A stretch of DNA of 16,300 bases, from assembly GCA_030685235.1 (NCBI GenBank), contig MU839330.1:1-16300 (forward strand), in the 5' to 3' direction. Under the pieces are notes generated by a model. That model saw only the letters and a program-made list of their open reading frames with translations. It was not told where the DNA came from and searched no databases. Positions 1 to 10,809 of this stretch are shown here, piece after piece. Both the position numbers and the translations under genes were made by a program. Source of the DNA: Copromyces sp. CBS 386.78 (taxonomy: Eukaryota > Ascomycota > Sordariomycetes > Sordariales > Sordariaceae). Within the stretch, counting starts at the first letter, position 1. Every line of letters starts with the position of its first letter.

Positions 1-94
<94 letters not shown>

Positions 95-95
95 C
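1..95. repeat. (CAA)n trinucleotide microsatellite
   Basis: The window opens inside an uninterrupted run of about 31 CAA/ACA units that decays into GACGACAC at 95-103. The true left end lies outside the window. No open frame of convincing composition continues out of it, so it is read as a non-coding microsatellite and not as a polyglutamine or polythreonine tract, although a tract belonging to a gene to the left cannot be excluded. Confidence 0.95.
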
Positions 96-387
96 GACGA
101 CACATTTGTACAAACACAAGAACATCAACACCAACAAACATACCCAGCACACACATTCACGACATACTCTGTACCCTTGGAGGGAAGGGGGGGGGCTTTA
201 ATGACTTTTTCCGGATACCACTTCAAATACTTAGTTTTCGATACCCTCACTTCACACACACACAAACAACACAAGCTTTATATAGATTTCTTCTTCATTC
301 AGACTTCTTGGGGGGGGCTTCTGGACTTTGGTCCTCGGTTTTTCTATGGCTTCAAACGGGGTTTATTCGGTTTGCGGGTTACCGGCA

Positions 388-411
388 AGGATGTGACAGG
401 ATGTGACAGGA
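388..411. repeat. Two-copy 10-base direct repeat
   Basis: The decamer GATGTGACAG occurs twice in direct succession and is followed by a third, shortened start (GATGGGAC). It sits in otherwise featureless sequence and has no evident function. Confidence 0.7.
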
Positions 412-429
412 TGGGACTGGACACCATCA

Positions 430-470
430 CATACATACATACACACATACATACATACACACATACATAC
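430..470. repeat. (CATA)n microsatellite
   Basis: An imperfect run of CATA tetranucleotides with CACA interruptions. It is a simple-sequence repeat typical of fungal intergenic DNA. The open frame running through it (177-491) translates it as Thr/His/Tyr repeats and is considered an artefact. Confidence 0.9.
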
Positions 471-1748
471 AAAACATCAACACTAGACTGAGAATGAATC
501 AAATACAAGCGATTGTATATCATACTATATATACCCTACAAATCCATTTTAATACTTGCAACTGCTTTTGGTGACCGATACGTTTTATTCGTTTATAGGT
601 ATTCTCCGGCATCAGATGGGTATCGGTCCCACGAGCACACCCTCATGTCTCGAACGCTTCACTTGTCTCTTGGGATGGAATTGGCGAACCTCGGCGGCGG
701 GGATCGTAATGGAATGGAAAGGAAAGGATAGATAGGTAAGGTATCTTAGGTAACTTGGAGGGCTTGTTTCGATTCATAAGGTAAGCCCGCCCCAATGGTG
801 TGTCGTTGAATAGTTATTTAACCGATCAACGCCTGGTACATAGTTCAGACATCAGGAACTACATTGTCATGAAAGTCTTGATTAGGTAGTTGTTATGAGT
901 ACGGCTACCTACCTACCTTAGTCACATGACTTTTCTGTCCGCAGTAATCTCGCAACTAGAGGTATTAGAAAGAGCTTTATGTTCGGTCGGTCGGTCGGTT
1001 GTAACTTTGTTGTGGGAGTAGAGACCCGGAACAACAACAACATGATATTCCTGACGTTATCAAACCTGTCTCTGAGTCCGAGAATCTTGTTTTATAGCCA
1101 CTTGTCTTGTTCTCGAGGTCTTTCAGGTTGGCAGCTATTTACTGCATGAGAACTGATGGACCACCGGCAAGATCACGATCTCGGTCCGACGTTTCGACAT
1201 TCGACATGCGACAGCGTCGTACCAAATCATCCATCTATCCACCCAGTAACACTCACAGGAGGCTGTCACTAGCACTACTTCTAGGCATCGAGTAATACCT
1301 CTACGCTTTGGGTATCAACATCCCCCCTGTGCCAGAGACTACCTACCTAACGGTGAGCCTTCTATGTGCCTAACTAGTCAAGATTGTGCTACTCTGGCAA
1401 CCAAACACCTGTCATGTTGTAGTGTAGTTGGACGACATGACGTTTAACAAAGGGAGCATGCATCCCCCTTGGTTGCTTAGGAGAATATTGGGAGGAGGAT
1501 TAGGTTAGGGAATCCGAAGGTGTATGGAAAAAGGCGTGATTGATGTAGTGGCATCATTGTATGTCTTCTCTCTTGGCGGCTCGATGTTGCGAGTTGGGCG
1601 TTTTATGGTCAAGACTTTGATACCCTAAACATGGTGTTGAAGGCTGAAAAGGACTCGAATATGATCAGCCATCCATTCATTTTGGCCACAAGCCATCCAA
1701 AACGCTTTACATGATCCTCTCACCTCTCAAGCAACACTAGCTGCTGCT

Positions 1749-1770
1749 GCTGCCCGCTGGCTGCCCGCTG
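1749..1770. repeat. Tandem 11-base duplication
   Basis: The unit GCTGCCCGCTG is present twice head to tail, just after a short (CTG)n run at 1740-1751. It looks like slippage or a small tandem duplication in a non-coding stretch. Confidence 0.8.
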
Positions 1771-2230
1771 CCTCCTCCCGCAAGACAAATGACAGCGGCT
1801 CCCTCCCACCTCTAATAATCTCGTCACGAAAACCCGATCCCGCGGTAGCACAAGCTCACAAGCAGGTGAAGAGTCGCGCGGTTGCTGAGACACCCACACA
1901 AAAGTGCGGAGGCGCCACAACCACTACCGGTACCTCAACAAGAGACAAGGCACAAAAGCAATTTAAGAGACACCGACGGGAAATCATTGCATCGTGGCGT
2001 GGTGACAATGCCGGTTCGGATGGGTGATTTGCACCATGGTGTAAACAACGATCAAAGGTCAACCACCTTGTGGGCGGTGAGTACGGTGAGGTGAGACAAG
2101 AAGAAGGGATATCCACTTGGCCAGACCAGAATGTCCAACCTTGCCGAGAATGTGTCGAGAACGGGTGTTGCAAAAGCGGACGTTTTGGACGGCAAGAGAC
2201 GGGAAGCCGCAGGAGAGGACGGGAGTGGTA

Positions 2231-2272
2231 AGCCTGTAGCCTGTAGCCTGTAGCCTGTAGCCTGTAGCCTGC
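2231..2272. repeat. 7-base minisatellite, six units
   Basis: Six head-to-tail copies of AGCCTGT, five perfect and the last ending in C. Because 7 is not a multiple of 3, every frame through the array cycles, which explains the repetitive open frames on the minus strand here. They are not regarded as coding. Confidence 0.95.
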
Positions 2273-4429
2273 TCGGCCCAATTTCGTTGTTGTTCGTCAC
2301 TGAGGAGGGTGCCTGTTTCAAGGGGCGTACCACTTGGGCGGTGCAAATGCTATCTGGAAGGAGCGTCGGAGAGGAGTTGAGGAGAACCAAGGGGCCGGAA
2401 ACTTGTCGGAGATGTGGGGAAGAAGAGGTGAGATGAGGAGTCCCGTCTTCTGACTGCCTACAGTAATATGATCCTTTCCGCGGCTTTTGACCTCGGTGCT
2501 CTCCTCCTCCCAGTGGTGTTTTCTTCTTGTTGCCCCTTGTTCCGGGGGATCTCCATCAATGACGGGAGGTTAGGTATCTTCGGTAGCGTCGGGTCTAAGC
2601 TATAGCATGTGATCAATGGAAAGCCAGAAGCGAAAAGTGCAAAGATGACGACATGATCTCCGAAACCGATCGAGAAAAACAGTTGAACAGCGACCGGAAA
2701 GCATGGCAAGCATGGAAGGTCTTTGCCGTAGTTTAGTTTACCCCTGCTGGGCATCTTTTTGCTCTTTGGTCCAGGGCAAAAGCGGCAGCGCGAAATGGAG
2801 CCGACTGAAAAGTCGGGATGCCAAGCAAAGCATCATGGCAGCTGCGAAAAGGACAGGGGTGATGCTTTGGCGTGCTTGGCCGGCTGCATGAACCGTGATG
2901 CCGTTCGCGCGCTTCTGTTCGAGCCCCGAGAGCCGGCAAAAGCGGTGCGTGTCGCGTGACTGGACCCGACCGAGGGTCCGACAACAAGCCCGGACCCAGC
3001 TGCCCAGCTTCCCGCTCAGCCCGTACCTGCCGTAGTGCTATGGGGCCGCCCAGTCGCCGTGGGCACCACACGAGGTTACGAACCGGCGCAGCGCCACAGC
3101 CCCATCCGTCAGCCCCCTTGGGTGACATGGGTGCCCTCCCAAGTCCCAACAGTTTATAAGGATGGTCCGTACTCGGTGTGATCAAGAGCGAGATGCGAGG
3201 AGGAGGGGATGCGCGAGGGGAATCACAAAAAGAAAAGACGAGTCTGTTTCGAAACACCGAAAGCGGATTTCGTGTAATACCGCAGAAGCTTGAAATTGCA
3301 TGGGAAGGGGTCTCTCCTGCGCATTTTATTTAAGGTTGCGGTCACGGGGGCAAAGAAGAGAAAACATGACCCCATCTTGTGTTGACTTGAAATTGAGGTT
3401 TGTGGAGAGAGACACCAAAACTCCGAGTTCTTGCGAGACTTCAATTGCTCCTTCATTAGAAGTGCGTGTATCGTTACGCTAACAATCCGTGTCTCAGACG
3501 TGTTAGGGGTCCAAATACTCCTGCACTGCTCTTTGGCATGTTGACATTCCAGTTTGAGGTAAGGAGACACTCAGGAGAGGATAACGCGACGACAACGCTT
3601 TCTTTTTCTTGTGCATCTCTCCTTCTTGCATGCAGACCACTATCTGCTTCCACTGCAATGTGTCAAGCTGACGTTGAGCTGAATGATTTGTTGCGGCGTC
3701 CATACCGTTGTTGATGTCGTTATTATCTCCCCTTTTCGTTGGCACAGGTCCTTGTCATTTCTTTGTTATGTAACCCCCCACGCAGATCCCGATCAAGCCC
3801 GGCACTTCATCCGTTGTCATTGTTGCCGTTCCATGTCACAACCGTTGTGATAGTTTTCTCCATCGCTTTCGCTGCCCGTCTGTTGGCTTCTCTTTTTTGA
3901 TATGAACCAGGACTACCAAGGCCGGACTTTAAAAGATTTCACAGCCTCCTCCGACCCATCCGACCCAGGGGAAAAAGAGAAGAAAAATCCTCGTGGTTGA
4001 TTTGATCGACATTTGGTCTTGCCGGGAGCCAAGAAGCCGGCTTTTAGCAAGCCCCATCCTCGCTGGTCTTGGGGATCCATTCCGCGGTGCCATCAGAGGA
4101 GTCGGGCCCATCGTGTCCCATCAAGATACGGCAAAATCCAGCAGGAAGGAAATCCTGGTCAAAAAGTGACGGTCTCGCCTCGTCTATCCCAGCCGATATT
4201 AATTTAAAGGAAATCCCTTTCTTTTTCTCTGCTTTTCCCCCGTTTGGTACCTGCGTAAGAGTCGACCATTTGGCACACCACCTTGGAGAGTACATGGACG
4301 AAAGCGAGTGAGACCTTAAACACAGGGCGGACTTTGCGATTACGCGTACGACTCGTAGCTGGCCTGCAGTGGGGGGGATCCACCAACCAAGATCTGCGGG
4401 AAAAGACGCCCTAACCCACACCTGATCTC

Positions 4430-5156
4430 ATCTCATCAACACAACACTCTCAATTCCACGGCATCGATAGAACCAGTCACGGCAGACGACACGGCACCAT
4501 CCAGTGTATCATCTCCCATCCTGGCGTCATTCCGTTCGCTACCGGCCTCGCTGCTCTGGCCTTAACCGCAAGCCCTTCTTCCATGTGTAACCCAGAACAA
4601 CAGAGGTATTGAATTTCTTTCGATATTGACGACGACGACCAAGACATCAAGCACGGCCTTTTCAACTTCTCCTGCGCCGCCCTGCCTCTCCCGTCCTTGC
4701 ATTTCCCTGCGACTCGGTCATTGGCTGTGACGGCATCATCACCCACGTCACTTCCACGTCGGGTCTCCTCCATCGACCAGCTAACCAGCGTCCCCACCCA
4801 CCCACTACGCACCACTGGCACCATCCTGCACGCCCAGAACGCTAAAAACATCCAATAACACCCGCTGAGGAAGCGTGCAGGCGACCCAGGCGTGCGTCCA
4901 AGGCTCGACTCCTGCAGCTGCAACCGTTTCGCAGACCGGCTTGTGTTGTGGGCATGCTTACAATCCACCACCCAGACAGACTTGATTCTCTCGACACTCC
5001 CTCTCCGAACTCGACATCCGGATTGAAGAAGCAGGTGAAAACGCACGAATTCTCCCTTAAGGGCGGAGTCCTCCTCCAACGATCCTTTTCCATCATCCAT
5101 AACCACTTATCCAGTCATCCCTTTCAAACTTCGACATTGGCTTCTCCAACTTCGCC
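4430..5156 (+). promoter_or_regulatory. Probable promoter and 5' leader of the SYLF gene
   Basis: The plus strand is rich in CT, CA and AAC words with few purine runs (for example around 4430-4460, 4520-4700 and 5090-5156), the usual look of a filamentous-fungal promoter and 5' untranslated region leading into a start codon. The ATG at 5157 follows TTCGCC, giving a G at position -3. No defined TATA element or transcription start can be assigned. The 209-codon minus-strand frame at 4477-5106 overlaps this region and has no recognisable domain. Confidence 0.4.
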
Positions 5157-7455
5157 ATGCAGCGTGTCTCGGCCCTGTTCCCTTCATGGGACCGAGCAAA
5201 GCAAACACAGCCCGTCAGCCCCCGATCGCCCAGTGCGCTGAATAAAGTTTTCGGATGGGGAGGGAAGGCAGTTGTGCCTGTCAAGACGACCCAGCAACCC
5301 ACAAGTTACGATCGCGAAACATACTGGCCAACAACCCTCGACAAGGAATGTGACAAGGCCGCCAGGATATTAAAGTCGTTTTGCAGTGCGTCATCTCTCT
5401 GGCCCCAACCCCATTGACTCGTGCACATCAGCTAATACCATAACAGTGGATGGGTTCCTCGTAGAAGAACCACAGGAGCAAGACCCGAATACCGATACCC
5501 CACCAACACCAAAATCCGTCACGAAAAAGATCCCACCAAGGATATTACAAGATGCCGTCGGCCTCGCTGTCTTCTCGTGCATGCGTTCGGGACTGTGGAT
5601 GTCGGGGTCAGGCGGAGCCGGGTTGATCACAGCGAGGAGAGCAGATGGCACATGGTCACCACCGTCTGGTATAATGCTCCATACGGCCGGGTTAGGCTTC
5701 GTCATGGGAGTCGATATCTACGATTGCGTTCTCGTCATCAACAGCGTACGAGCTCTCGAACTCTTCGCCCGTCCAAAGGTGGTTCTCGGAGTCGATGTCG
5801 ACCTTACCCTCGGCCCGCTTATCGACGCAAACTCGACCGACAACGACACACGATGGAAGGACCTGAACGACACCGTTCTTACATATATCAAAGCCCGCGG
5901 CAAGCATCAACCAGTTCCCCTTGACGGATCCCTGGTCTCGGAACGCGGAAACGAGAACGTTCGATTTTACAACAGCGACGTCTCAGTTCTCGACATCCTC
6001 GCCGGCAACATTGGCAAGGAGATCCCCGAGATGCGCCCCCTCTTCGAGGTCATGAAGGCTGCCGAGGGACGGACGGATTATGACGAAGATGTTATGGAGA
6101 TACTTGCTCAGCACCCCGCCCCTAGTGATGCCGTAATCGATACCCCACAGACATCGGTCCGACATTCGATCGTCAACCACCCCTTCGGTATCCCCGATGC
6201 CGACGATCCGGATCCGTTTGGTGTCATTGGCCTCGAAATGGCTGGAATTGAGATCAGAGAAGCCGGCACACATCTCCGACCCACCAGCACCCAATTCGAG
6301 TTCCACCCTAGTCCCAAGAGTCCCGCGTTCGCCAGGTTCAGCCGACACAGCGGTGACACGTTCCAGTCCAGGCGTCACCGCGAAAGCTGTGTGTCAACAA
6401 GATCGACAATGTCCCAGGCTACCATCATGACGGACGCGTGTACGCAAACAGATGTCACTAGCACTCCTGAGACAAGTTTTAGCCGCGCCAATAGTATGGA
6501 CGGCCGAGACTCAAAGCTGTCGGATAAGCTCCCCACCGTCGTGGAACCCGTGCTCGAGCCAGAAGAGATTGACTATACCCAGATCGATATGAGCATGATT
6601 GAACGATTCAGGCCCCTGCCTGAAGAGGATAAGGAGAGCGACAAGTTACAGCCAGAGCCCGTGGCCCACCTTGGTGACAAGGCCGATGCGGAAACCACCG
6701 GCACCAAATCCATCAAGGACGACGCGAGCGAATACCCCGAAAGCGAAAAGAAGGAAAGCGAAAGCGAGAGAGACGAGGACGCTGATGACGAAGAAGATGA
6801 AAGCGACGAGGATTTCGACGACGAAGCCATCATTTGCGAGGTTGCCACTGCTCAACCCGCCCGAAGCTCCATCCGCTCATCACAAATCACTCAAGTCATT
6901 CACGCCAAGGCAGGGATCGTTACCATTCCGAAGCGAGTCCCTCCTCCGCTGCCTGCCAGGTCAGCAGCACGCACTTCTAGGGGAAGCCGTGGTACCGACT
7001 ATGGCAGCATCAGCGAGGTCTCGTCCCTCAAATCGCCTCTCCGCAACTCTTCCTTCTCGATGGACTCTCGCATGAGCGACACTCTGGCTGCTGCTGACGC
7101 AAGCGAGGCATTCGTCACTCCTCCCGCGGTCATGGAGGAGGTTGAGCCCGCTTCCCCCGAGCCTGGCAGGCGTTCTGTCCAGGGACACCAGAAGAACTCG
7201 TCGTCGGTGAACACAGCTGTGGATCTTTCTGCTAAGCGGAGGGCAAGCTTGGAGACCTCTCCCGAGGTGCCCGCTACGCCGAGGACGATGGATCTGACTT
7301 CCTCCGCTGAGGATTCGGAGAGAGAGCCCAAGACTCCCAAGACGGATGCTGGGTTTGTCAACACCACGACTCTCGACAACGACAAGGCTGGTGTCAAGGA
7401 GGTGAACATGGTCTCGGCCCATGGCGCTGAGACCAACCGTGTTGCGATTGTATGA
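5157..7455 (+). CDS. SYLF-domain (DUF500/Ysc84-like) protein
   Basis: Two exons, 5157-5385 and 5447-7455, give 745 residues. The intron (5386-5446, GTGCGT...GCTAAT...ACAG) restores one frame and yields the joint SFC-MDGF. Residues ~60-265 match the SYLF fold known from yeast Ysc84/Lsb proteins and SH3YL1: KIPPRILQDAVGLAVF, the glycine-rich GLWMSGSGGAGLITAR, DGTWSPPSGIMLHTAGLGF, VDIYDCVLVIN, and a late YNSDVSVLDILAG block. SYLF domains of this family bind phosphoinositides and F-actin at endocytic sites; the same role here is inferred. No SH3 domain follows. Instead there is a long, probably disordered tail with many SP/TP sites, a very acidic stretch near 508-541, and VPPPLPAR near 574, which fits a class II SH3 ligand (PxLPxR). 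The tail runs in one frame to the stop. AATAAA at 7455-7460 overlaps the stop and is probably not the working polyadenylation signal. Confidence 0.93.
5386..5446 (+). other. Intron of the SYLF gene
   Basis: A 61-base intron begins GTGCGT, has a branch-point-like GCTAAT at 5431-5436 and ends AACAG. Splicing joins exon phases 1 and 2 and connects the conserved motif ILKSFC to MDGF, as expected in the SYLF family. Reading through instead would end the first exon at 5417. Confidence 0.9.
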
Positions 7456-8785
7456 ATAAACGGTTGGGAAGCAAACGGCGGAAAGGAAACGGAAACAGAA
7501 GACAAAATCGAATTGGTGATTTCTCACATGTAAGAGCGGGGAACGGACGGAATATTGGAGATGACGAAACGGGAACTGGTGATGGGTATCGGCATCGGTT
7601 TACCTTCTAACATGGACGAAGACATGGGAAAGCGGCGTTCTTGTGTTATTAACATTACATCATACCAAGGAACAAAAAGGGGCGGGCGGGCTATCATGGA
7701 TGGGTATAGGCATGCCAGGCGGGAAAGCAAAGCGATGGATGGATGGATCCTTACCAATCATGGATGAACGGAATGGATTGGGTGGGTGGCACAAGATCGT
7801 GCATAACAGCGATCCTGCTCGCTCGCGCGGATGGCTGGCTGGCTTTTTGGACACTTTTTGGGCGTTGTTTTATTATTTTTCTCTTTTTTTATACTTTACA
7901 TTTTTCTTGACTAGCATGGTTAGCAAGCAGTATTCGCTAGCTTTGTTAGCCTTTTGTACGGCCGAACAATTTGGTCATTGCATCATTTCTGCTTGAACAC
8001 AATACCCAATTTTTTTTTTTTTCTACACACTTCTTATCACACGAGGATATTCTGATGGAGTAATGACCTCGTTTGTGGAATAGGATTTTGACACATTACC
8101 TAGCTTCCGGGCCACTTCCGGTTGCCATGGACTCTGTGAGGTAAGTTCAACCATAACCTCCTTCCATTTTCCTTTGGACTGACCCATGTCCACGTAAACC
8201 GAGCCGGGCGAAGAGGGAAGGAACCTTGAGCCTCGCGGGCCAAATGTGGTGGTGGCTCCTTCAGTCCAGGACTTGTGCCCTTGGTCGCTAATTACCTACC
8301 TGTAGCAGCCTCGAGACGCCTCATGTCATTCACTTGCACTCGTTTAGAATTCTTTCCAGTCAATCAGTCTGAGCGAGTCGGTGTCTGCCTGGTCTCTCGG
8401 CAGCCGACCGGCCAACTTGAAGCCGCCAAGGTCCGACTTTGCGTTGCCTGGGTGACGGCAATTGCCTGTCGGTGGTGGGTGCGTGCCTACCGCTTTGCCA
8501 GTCGCTTCACTTCACTTGCACTTCACTGTGTTGTTGCTCCTCCCGCCCCGCACAGCTTAAATTCTTCGCCCACAAAACAATATCATCGACCCTTGGCTTT
8601 GTTCTTTCCCCAACCAACGTCGAACAGAGCTCCTTTATCAGTCGCTACTTTCCAATCTTTCAACTTCAACACCATCTTCATCAACGCGGGATCGACGTAC
8701 CAGACAACCTTCTTCGCTTCCTTGCTAGAGTTCGCGACACCCTCATACGTCAACCTTGGAGAGCTGTTCATCCGCACATTCAGCC
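7456..8785. other. 3' untranslated and intergenic DNA, then leader of the SWIM gene
   Basis: No gene is supported here. The first part is GGAT/GGGT-rich (7675-7790) with a T-rich tract near 7855-7910 and a T13 run at about 8010-8022, compatible with a 3' untranslated region and terminator area. From about 8520 the plus strand becomes CT- and CAAC-rich, typical of a fungal 5' leader, and ends at the strong-context ATG at 8786. The open frame at 8275-8832 has no ATG start and low-information content, and is rejected as coding. Confidence 0.6.
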
Positions 8786-9007
8786 ATGGAGATTTTTTCG
8801 AAACAACAACTCGGTTCCTACTTACCCGATGATGCACCGTGGTCGAGCTACCCTTTGCATACTCTCCGTGTTCCAAGTATCATCCGCAATCTCGACGATT
8901 CTGGCTACTTGGAGGAGCTCGTGACTGGCCTCGAGGAATATCGACATCGTCACCATGGAGAAACCCGTCTTTTGGACTGGCATTGTTGGCAAAACCTCAC
9001 TGTATAA
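8786..9007 (+). CDS. Out-of-frame N-terminal part of the SWIM gene, or overlapping upstream ORF
   Basis: A 73-codon frame starts at an ATG in good context (CAGCCATGG) directly after a pyrimidine-rich leader, so it is where a scanning ribosome should start. It has fungal codon use up to about 8950, including the helical-looking stretch LDDSGYLEELVTGLEEY, then deteriorates and stops at 9007. The downstream SWIM frame shows coding character from about 8955 in the next frame. The simplest reading is that this is the true N terminus, separated from the rest by one extra base near 8950. Alternatives are an intron at 8921-9023 (GTGACT...ACAG), which joins both frames in phase but has a weak donor, or a genuine overlapping upstream ORF. 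No domain is recognised in it. Confidence 0.5.
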   Translation: MEIFSKQQLGSYLPDDAPWSSYPLHTLRVPSIIRNLDDSGYLEELVTGLEEYRHRHHGETRLLDWHCWQNLTV

Positions 9008-10809
9008 CCGCGCACTTAGACAGGCTCGGTGGCGCAAATACCGGGTCATCGAGGTCTCTGATAACAGCAATGATACCTCGATCGAGAAGCTTTTTACCTT
9101 GTGGGAGGATTCCTCTGACGAGAAGTTTTACGTCATCATCAGCAGGATTCCCCGATGCAACTGTCCTTTCAGGGTAAGTTCAGTCCTAAGCTGCCCTTCT
9201 CCCATCCAAAATCCGTGTCGCTTCATACTGACGAGTCCTACAGCAAGAACAAGGGGGCCGCAAGAACTACACTTGCGGCCATATTATCTATGTTCTTCAC
9301 CATGTTCTGAACTGCCCCGAGCCCCTTAAATGGCAACAAGCTTTTCTCTCCAAGGAACTCGAGGCAATTTTCCGCTTGAGCACTGCTTTCGAGTACACCC
9401 TCGACATAGGCATGGACTTCGCTCGCAACACCCAATGTGTTCTTTGCTTCCGGAACGTTCACGAACAAGGCTCACATATGCACTCTACATGTTGCGGCCT
9501 CCTAGTTCATCCCGATTGTGAGAAGATTACCAGGACGTTGACTCCTTGTATCCTGCATTCTTCTGCATTGATCAAGATGGGAAGCAGCAGAGAGTCCAGC
9601 GTTGATACCTGGCCTTCGAGGCTCTCCGATGATCAAATATTCAGCAGTCATCCTCAGGAGCCTAGTGAAGACGGCAACTACAGGTCGGAGTCATCCAGTG
9701 ATGACCACCACTCAGCCACCAACTACGATGAGGACGGTCTTTCCAACGAGCAATCTGCAAACAGATCTGCTGTTGAGTTCTTTGAAGAACGAAGCCGAGT
9801 TTCCCTCCACTCCCCCCCGGTCGCATCGGCAGCCTTCTCTTCTGCTGGTTCGGTGGCAATCAAACAGGAGGACCCTGAGTCTCCTTGTCCTTCTCCCCGG
9901 AGGCAACTGCCGTCAAGGGCCGCGAAGGAGGCCACTCGCGCCCGACCCGACGCATATACGGGGTCGCCGCCCCGTAAGCAAGCGCTTATTCCGGCGCGTC
10001 CATGGTCACCGAAAGTCAGCACGACACCAATTCCCTTGCCGGTTATTCCTGGCTTCCCGCAGCCACAGCCGCTCCCGGTGGGCGGTAGTCAACCAACTCG
10101 CCGCGTTGAAAATCCAGTGCCGTCTCCTGTTGTCCCAGCGAGTGTGCAAGGACGCTTCAGAAGGTCCCGGGCAGTTGGTCGCGCTAGTCCATTGCGTGCA
10201 ATTTTCACTACGGATCCTTGTCCTTCTCCCGCTTCGGCTACTCCCCCTTCAGTTTCCGGTGTTTCTGGCTCGGCTGTTCTACCTTCAGGTGCTGAAGTCG
10301 CACGTTCCTCGTCACTCTCTCGTTCCCCCGCTTTTCATCCACCTCCTGTTGAGCATAACGTCGACTCCTTCGTTTCTTTGCCTATTCCTCCTGCGGGATC
10401 GACCTTCGCGTCTATATCGATCCCCGTGGCAGATAATGCTTCTTCCCCCATCAAGAAGAAAAAGAAGAAGACGGGCCCAAAGAAGAAAAGGACCGCCACT
10501 ACTAGCACAGCCACCGCTCCCACAGACCAAGATAGCACTGCTGACGGCCAAGCCGGCGCTACCAACACTTCTCCGACGACCGTTACCGGCACTCCTCCCC
10601 ACCAGTCAAACGTTGACGAAGTCGAAGCCAAGAAGCGGGAGAAACGCAAAACAAAGCTCTTCAAGAGACTGGTACGCATTGAAGAAGATTCTAAGAAAGT
10701 AAAACGTACCAAAAAATACGTTGACCAGGAGCTAGAGAAGCTGGAAAAGAGGAGAAGCAAGGTAACGAAGAAGATTGCCAGGCTGATGGAGATGGGAGGC
10801 GATGTGTAG
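8955..10809 (+). CDS. SWIM zinc-finger and RING-like protein with basic coiled-coil C terminus
   Basis: Exons 8955-9173 and 9244-10809 give 594 residues; the intron is GTAAGT...ACTGAC...TACAG. Residues 68-86 form C-x-C-x13-C-x-H, the SWIM signature, followed by IIYVLHHVL and a KWQQAFLSKELEAIF segment that resembles the stretch after SWIM in fungal SWIM/RING proteins. Residues 138-178 look like a shortened RING: C138-x2-C141, C156/C157, H162-x2-C165, C175-x2-H178. The last pair is CxxH and the loop before it is short, so ubiquitin ligase activity is doubtful. Residues ~180-470 are Ser/Pro-rich and probably disordered. A lysine cluster (KKKKKKTGPKKKR, ~476-490) suggests nuclear import. Residues ~529-594 are a charged coiled coil. 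SWIM domains elsewhere mediate DNA or protein binding; the substrate here is unknown. The start at 8955 (CACCATGG) is the first ATG in this frame after a stop at 8922; see the entry at 8786 for the likely longer N terminus. Confidence 0.8.
9174..9243 (+). other. Intron of the SWIM gene
   Basis: A 70-base phase-0 intron with a consensus donor GTAAGT, branch point ACTGAC at 9227-9232 and acceptor CTACAG. It lies between the second and third metal ligands of the SWIM finger, so the finger exists only in the spliced product. This makes the splice prediction strong. Confidence 0.92.

Larger units (their letters stand above)
96..4429. other. Gene-free left flank
   Basis: About 4.3 kb in which no supported gene is seen on either strand. 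Open frames occur (for example minus-strand frames at 2733-3257 and 4044-4421), but their translations are rich in Arg, Pro, Ser, Cys and Trp, show no recognisable domain, and lack introns or a conserved motif. The stretch contains short tandem repeats (listed separately), a GGTC repeat at about 986-1000 and a GC-rich block around 2860-3160. It may hold the regulatory region of the gene at 5157 or non-coding transcripts; the sequence does not show which. Confidence 0.6.

Noticed and set aside
2052..2390. Repetitive minus-strand frames with repeated YRLQATG-like units
   Set aside because: They are translations of the 7-base minisatellite at 2231-2272 in successive frames, not a repeat protein.
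2905..2935. GTTCGAGCCCCGAG, resembling the T arm of a tRNA
   Set aside because: The bases on either side do not form a T stem, and no matching anticodon or acceptor stem is present upstream.
2733..3257. 174-codon minus-strand open frame
   Set aside because: Arg/Pro/Ser-rich translation without motif or intron signals in a GC-rich block where long chance frames are expected.
4477..5106. 209-codon minus-strand open frame
   Set aside because: It is antisense to the leader-like region of the SYLF gene, has no recognisable domain, and its Arg/Ser/Trp/Cys-rich composition fits a chance frame in GC-rich DNA.
7455..7460. AATAAA as polyadenylation signal of the SYLF gene
   Set aside because: It overlaps the stop codon, leaving almost no 3' untranslated region; fungal genes rarely depend on an exact AATAAA.
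8275..8832. 185-codon plus-strand open frame before the SWIM gene
   Set aside because: It lacks an ATG start and runs through the pyrimidine-rich leader; the translation is low in charged residues and shows no domain.
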